A DNA stretch of 35,497 nt from Myxococcales bacterium (GTDB taxonomy: Bacteria; Myxococcota_A; UBA9042): NCBI GenBank assembly GCA_023954815.1, contig JAGSHB010000053.1:1-35497 (forward strand), given 5' to 3'. The stretch's first letter is position 1. Every line of letters begins with the position of its first letter. The notes under the pieces were generated by a model. It saw only the letters and a program-made list of their open reading frames with translations. It was not told where the DNA came from and did not search any database. This document shows positions 33,426 to 35,497 of this stretch, in pieces. The position numbers and the translations under genes are program-made.

Positions 33426-34022
33426 ATCCCGCGATCCCCGTGGCGTGGTGCCGCGGTTTGGCTTTGCCTGCTGATGCTGTCCGGCGCCGGGTGCGCCAGT
33501 GAGGTCGTCGCGCCACCGGCCACCGACGCAGGTCCTGGCGCACACTGGCGAGCAGACGCCGCCTGTGACGGGTGGTGTCTCCCGCCGCTCGAACAGGCCT
33601 GCGACCGGGTCATCAGCTGCACGGTCGCGCGCTGTGACGACTGGGGATGGCGGGCAGCCGGGGCCCGCCACGTCGATTGCGCGGGGCAGCTCACATCCAA
33701 GCCCGATCTGCAGCAGGCCGTCCTTCTCGCCGCCGATTGTACCGCGGTTCACAGCATCGTGACGGGCGCAACGCTTCCCATCGTGACCACCTGCGGCCTG
33801 CCGAGCTGTGCCCGTGCCTGTGCGCGGGTGGCGGGCTGCATCATCTCCGGCTGTCGGGGCTTCGCATCGTCCATGAGACAAACCCTCGTCAGCAACTGCG
33901 AAGCGAGCTGCAGTGCACAGGGTGCTGCCTGGGTCTTCGAGACCTCTTGCGCGGAACAGCTCGCGCAAATGGCCGAGTCCGATTCCAGCTTTTTGCCCAG
34001 ATGCAGGGGGCCGTCACCATGA
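33426..34022 (+). CDS. Cys-rich lipoprotein; start unclear (ATG at 33474 lies inside the signal peptide)
   Basis: The only in-frame ATG (33474) leaves just MLSGAGC before the lipobox, too short for export. In-frame codons upstream encode a proper signal peptide (PRSPWRGAAVWLCLLMLSGAGC), but from the TAG at 33390 up to there no ATG, GTG or TTG exists in frame. The ATC at 33426, 7 nt after AGGTGG, is the best candidate; a sequencing error is the alternative. The mature part is helical with about 17 Cys, including C-x3-C pairs (CDGWC, CTVARC, CARAC), stabilised by disulfides in the periplasm or surface. No family recognised. Its stop overlaps the CotH start by ATGA, so it belongs to the Nfr operon. 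Confidence 0.65.
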   Translation: MPRSPWRGAAVWLCLLMLSGAGCASEVVAPPATDAGPGAHWRADAACDGWCLPPLEQACDRVISCTVARCDDWGWRAAGARHVDCAGQLTSKPDLQQAVLLAADCTAVHSIVTGATLPIVTTCGLPSCARACARVAGCIISGCRGFASSMRQTLVSNCEASCSAQGAAWVFETSCAEQLAQMAESDSSFLPRCRGPSP

Positions 34023-35446
34023 ACAGCGCTGCAAAAAAACCGCTGTCCTTTGGCCATCACCGTGTGGGGATTTGTCTGCTGCTGATGCTCGCGATGGGCG
34101 CCACGGCCGCCTGCACATCGGAGCCATCTCCGCCCCCTCAAGCAGCGCCGCCGCGTAGCCTGGGGCCTGTGGATGAAACGTGCGCGCAGCTCGGGGCAGC
34201 AGATCCCGTCGACGGGTCGGGCGCTGTACGGCGGTGTCTCTTTGATGACCACGCGGCACCGCGCCACTTTCAAATCGACGTCGACCCTGGGCACCTGTCC
34301 TGGTTGCAGAAACACGCTCGACAGGAAGCCTATGTACCCGCTCAGTTGACGTTTGGTGGTCGGAAAGTTGCCGCTGAGGTTCGATTCAAAGGCGGCGACA
34401 GCACCCTGCATGGATGCTTCGATGACAGTGGCGCGCTGGTGTGCCCGCGGCTGTCGATCAAGGTGCGCGTAGCGGGCGGTGGCCGCTTTATGGGGCTGCG
34501 CCGCTTCATCTTCAACAGCAGCGTGCGTGATCCGACCTACCTGCGAGAGCGGCTGTCGTATCGCCTCTTTCGTGATGCGCAGGTGCTGGCGCCGCGGGCC
34601 GTCCATGCCTGGGTGCGGCTCGGTCAGCGTCCCCCGGCTCTGTATCTGCTGGTGGAGGACATCGATGCCCCCTTTCTCAACGCCCGCTTTTCCTTCGCGA
34701 CCGGCAACCTCAGCAAGCACGTTTGGTTTTCGGACTCCAAGCCCGACCACTGGCACAGTCACCAGATCACAGGGCCTGCCAGCTCTGCCGCTCGGCCCGT
34801 GGCGTTTGCGACCCTCCTCGATCAGCTGAAAAGCCTTGAGTTTACCGAGTTTTCCAAGGATTTTGTGAAAAAGTCGCTCGGCTGGGTGGATCTTGATGTG
34901 CTCGCCCGGTGGTTGGCCGTGGACGTCTTCATCGGCAATTGGGACGGCCCACGTGGTCGCTACTGTGGCGAGCAGACGGGGCCGGATGCGGCCTGCAAAG
35001 CGCACAACTTCTACGTCTACGATGACCCGGGCTCCAAGCTGCTGGTCCTGATTCCCTGGGACCTGGACCTGACCTGGCCCCGCGTCGACACCGACATGGG
35101 CCGTGACTGGTGGCTGGACGACGCCTGCGAGGTCTACTCATTCGGCGGTCACACACCCATGCAGCGGGTGCAGTGCGATCCCATGTGGCTCGGGCTGACC
35201 CGGGTCCGGTGGCAGGCCTACACCGGCGCGCTGTCGACGATGCTGGCGACCGATTCCGTACTTGACCCCCATCGTATCCACCGGCTGATCGACCGCTACC
35301 GCGCGATGGTCGCGCCGCTGCTGCTGCAAGATCCAACGGCGCCAAGTGTGAGCGAGTGGCAGGCTGAGGTCGCGCGACTTCGGGCCCTGGTGACAGCTCA
35401 GGCGGGTCAGGCTTGGTCCGTCGCACATTGGAAACCGCCGCAGTGA
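34019..35446 (+). CDS. CotH-kinase family lipoprotein
   Basis: A 475-residue exported kinase-like protein. The signal peptide ends at a lipobox Cys32 (GATAAC). The CotH domain shows VRFKGGDS (Lys124 region), LSIKVRV, LYLLVEDIDAPFL, the Asp-rich active site IGNWDG (Asp309), and the closing IPWDLDL (Asp348/Asp350), with NFYVYDD between. CotH proteins are secreted protein kinases (spore-coat CotH of Bacillus) or are linked to polymer modification. Here it sits in a polysaccharide export operon, so a cell-surface phosphorylation role on a coat or glycan-associated protein is possible (inference). The ATG at 34019 overlaps the lipoprotein stop; AGGGGG precedes it. The last gene of the window, with 51 bp of no visible content after it. 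Confidence 0.84.
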   Translation: MNSAAKKPLSFGHHRVGICLLLMLAMGATAACTSEPSPPPQAAPPRSLGPVDETCAQLGAADPVDGSGAVRRCLFDDHAAPRHFQIDVDPGHLSWLQKHARQEAYVPAQLTFGGRKVAAEVRFKGGDSTLHGCFDDSGALVCPRLSIKVRVAGGGRFMGLRRFIFNSSVRDPTYLRERLSYRLFRDAQVLAPRAVHAWVRLGQRPPALYLLVEDIDAPFLNARFSFATGNLSKHVWFSDSKPDHWHSHQITGPASSAARPVAFATLLDQLKSLEFTEFSKDFVKKSLGWVDLDVLARWLAVDVFIGNWDGPRGRYCGEQTGPDAACKAHNFYVYDDPGSKLLVLIPWDLDLTWPRVDTDMGRDWWLDDACEVYSFGGHTPMQRVQCDPMWLGLTRVRWQAYTGALSTMLATDSVLDPHRIHRLIDRYRAMVAPLLLQDPTAPSVSEWQAEVARLRALVTAQAGQAWSVAHWKPPQ

Positions 35447-35497
35447 AACGATCAGCATTAAAAGCCGATGACATCGAATGATTGGCCTTGAAAACCA

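Overview
The window looks like chromosomal DNA from a GC-rich, didermic, predatory- or myxobacteria-like bacterium (Myxococcota, Bradymonadota or a relative; inferred). Evidence is the large number of secreted or lipid-anchored proteins with Asp/Ser/Thr-rich linkers after the lipobox, Cys-rich 'CDDGNPC' repeats, a MopE-type metal-binding motif, and RCC1 and NHL propellers, mixed with outer-membrane and fatty-acid enzymes. I see no rRNA, tRNA, CRISPR array, IS element or phage genes.

Left part (1-10200). A 3-hydroxyacyl-CoA dehydrogenase cut by the left edge diverges from an AceE/transketolase-like thiamine-diphosphate enzyme. A five-gene minus-strand cluster (10187 down to 4006) follows: a giant repeat protein with about seven 54/55-residue units, a YbjN-fold chaperone-like protein, a zinc-ribbon plus single-TM protein, a very basic secreted protein and a lipoprotein. 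None of the five has a known pathway.

Middle (10200-19100). A three-gene minus-strand operon (ThDP-dependent acetolactate-synthase-like enzyme, NAD-dependent epimerase-like protein, SDR) diverges from a TetR regulator. Between them are four head-to-tail 13-bp ACC-N4-GGT units, a strong operator candidate. Next is selD. Its conserved catalytic residue is encoded by in-frame UGA (selenocysteine), with a SECIS-like hairpin just downstream. Its TTG start overlaps the stop of an RCC1-repeat lipoprotein gene. A Cys-rich lipoprotein gene lies upstream of that.

Right-middle (19100-27600). A sirtuin with the desuccinylase-type Y-x-x-R pair, a secreted protein of unknown role, a 1095-residue Cys-rich/NHL lipoprotein, a long-chain acyl-CoA synthetase, and a TSUP-family exporter preceded by a structured leader.

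Right end (27550-35446). The most coherent system: wecB (UDP-GlcNAc 2-epimerase) diverges from a five-gene plus-strand operon. The operon encodes an NfrA-like outer-membrane barrel, an NfrB-like processive GT2 glycosyltransferase with two clear and one degenerate MshEN (c-di-GMP-binding) domains, a receiver-like protein, a Cys-rich lipoprotein and a CotH-kinase lipoprotein. Two ATGA stop/start overlaps tie it together. By analogy with the E. coli WecB-NfrB-NfrA pathway (N4 phage glycan receptor), it should make and export a ManNAc-type polysaccharide under c-di-GMP control. The receiver, Cys-rich lipoprotein and CotH kinase are additions not found in the E. coli system.
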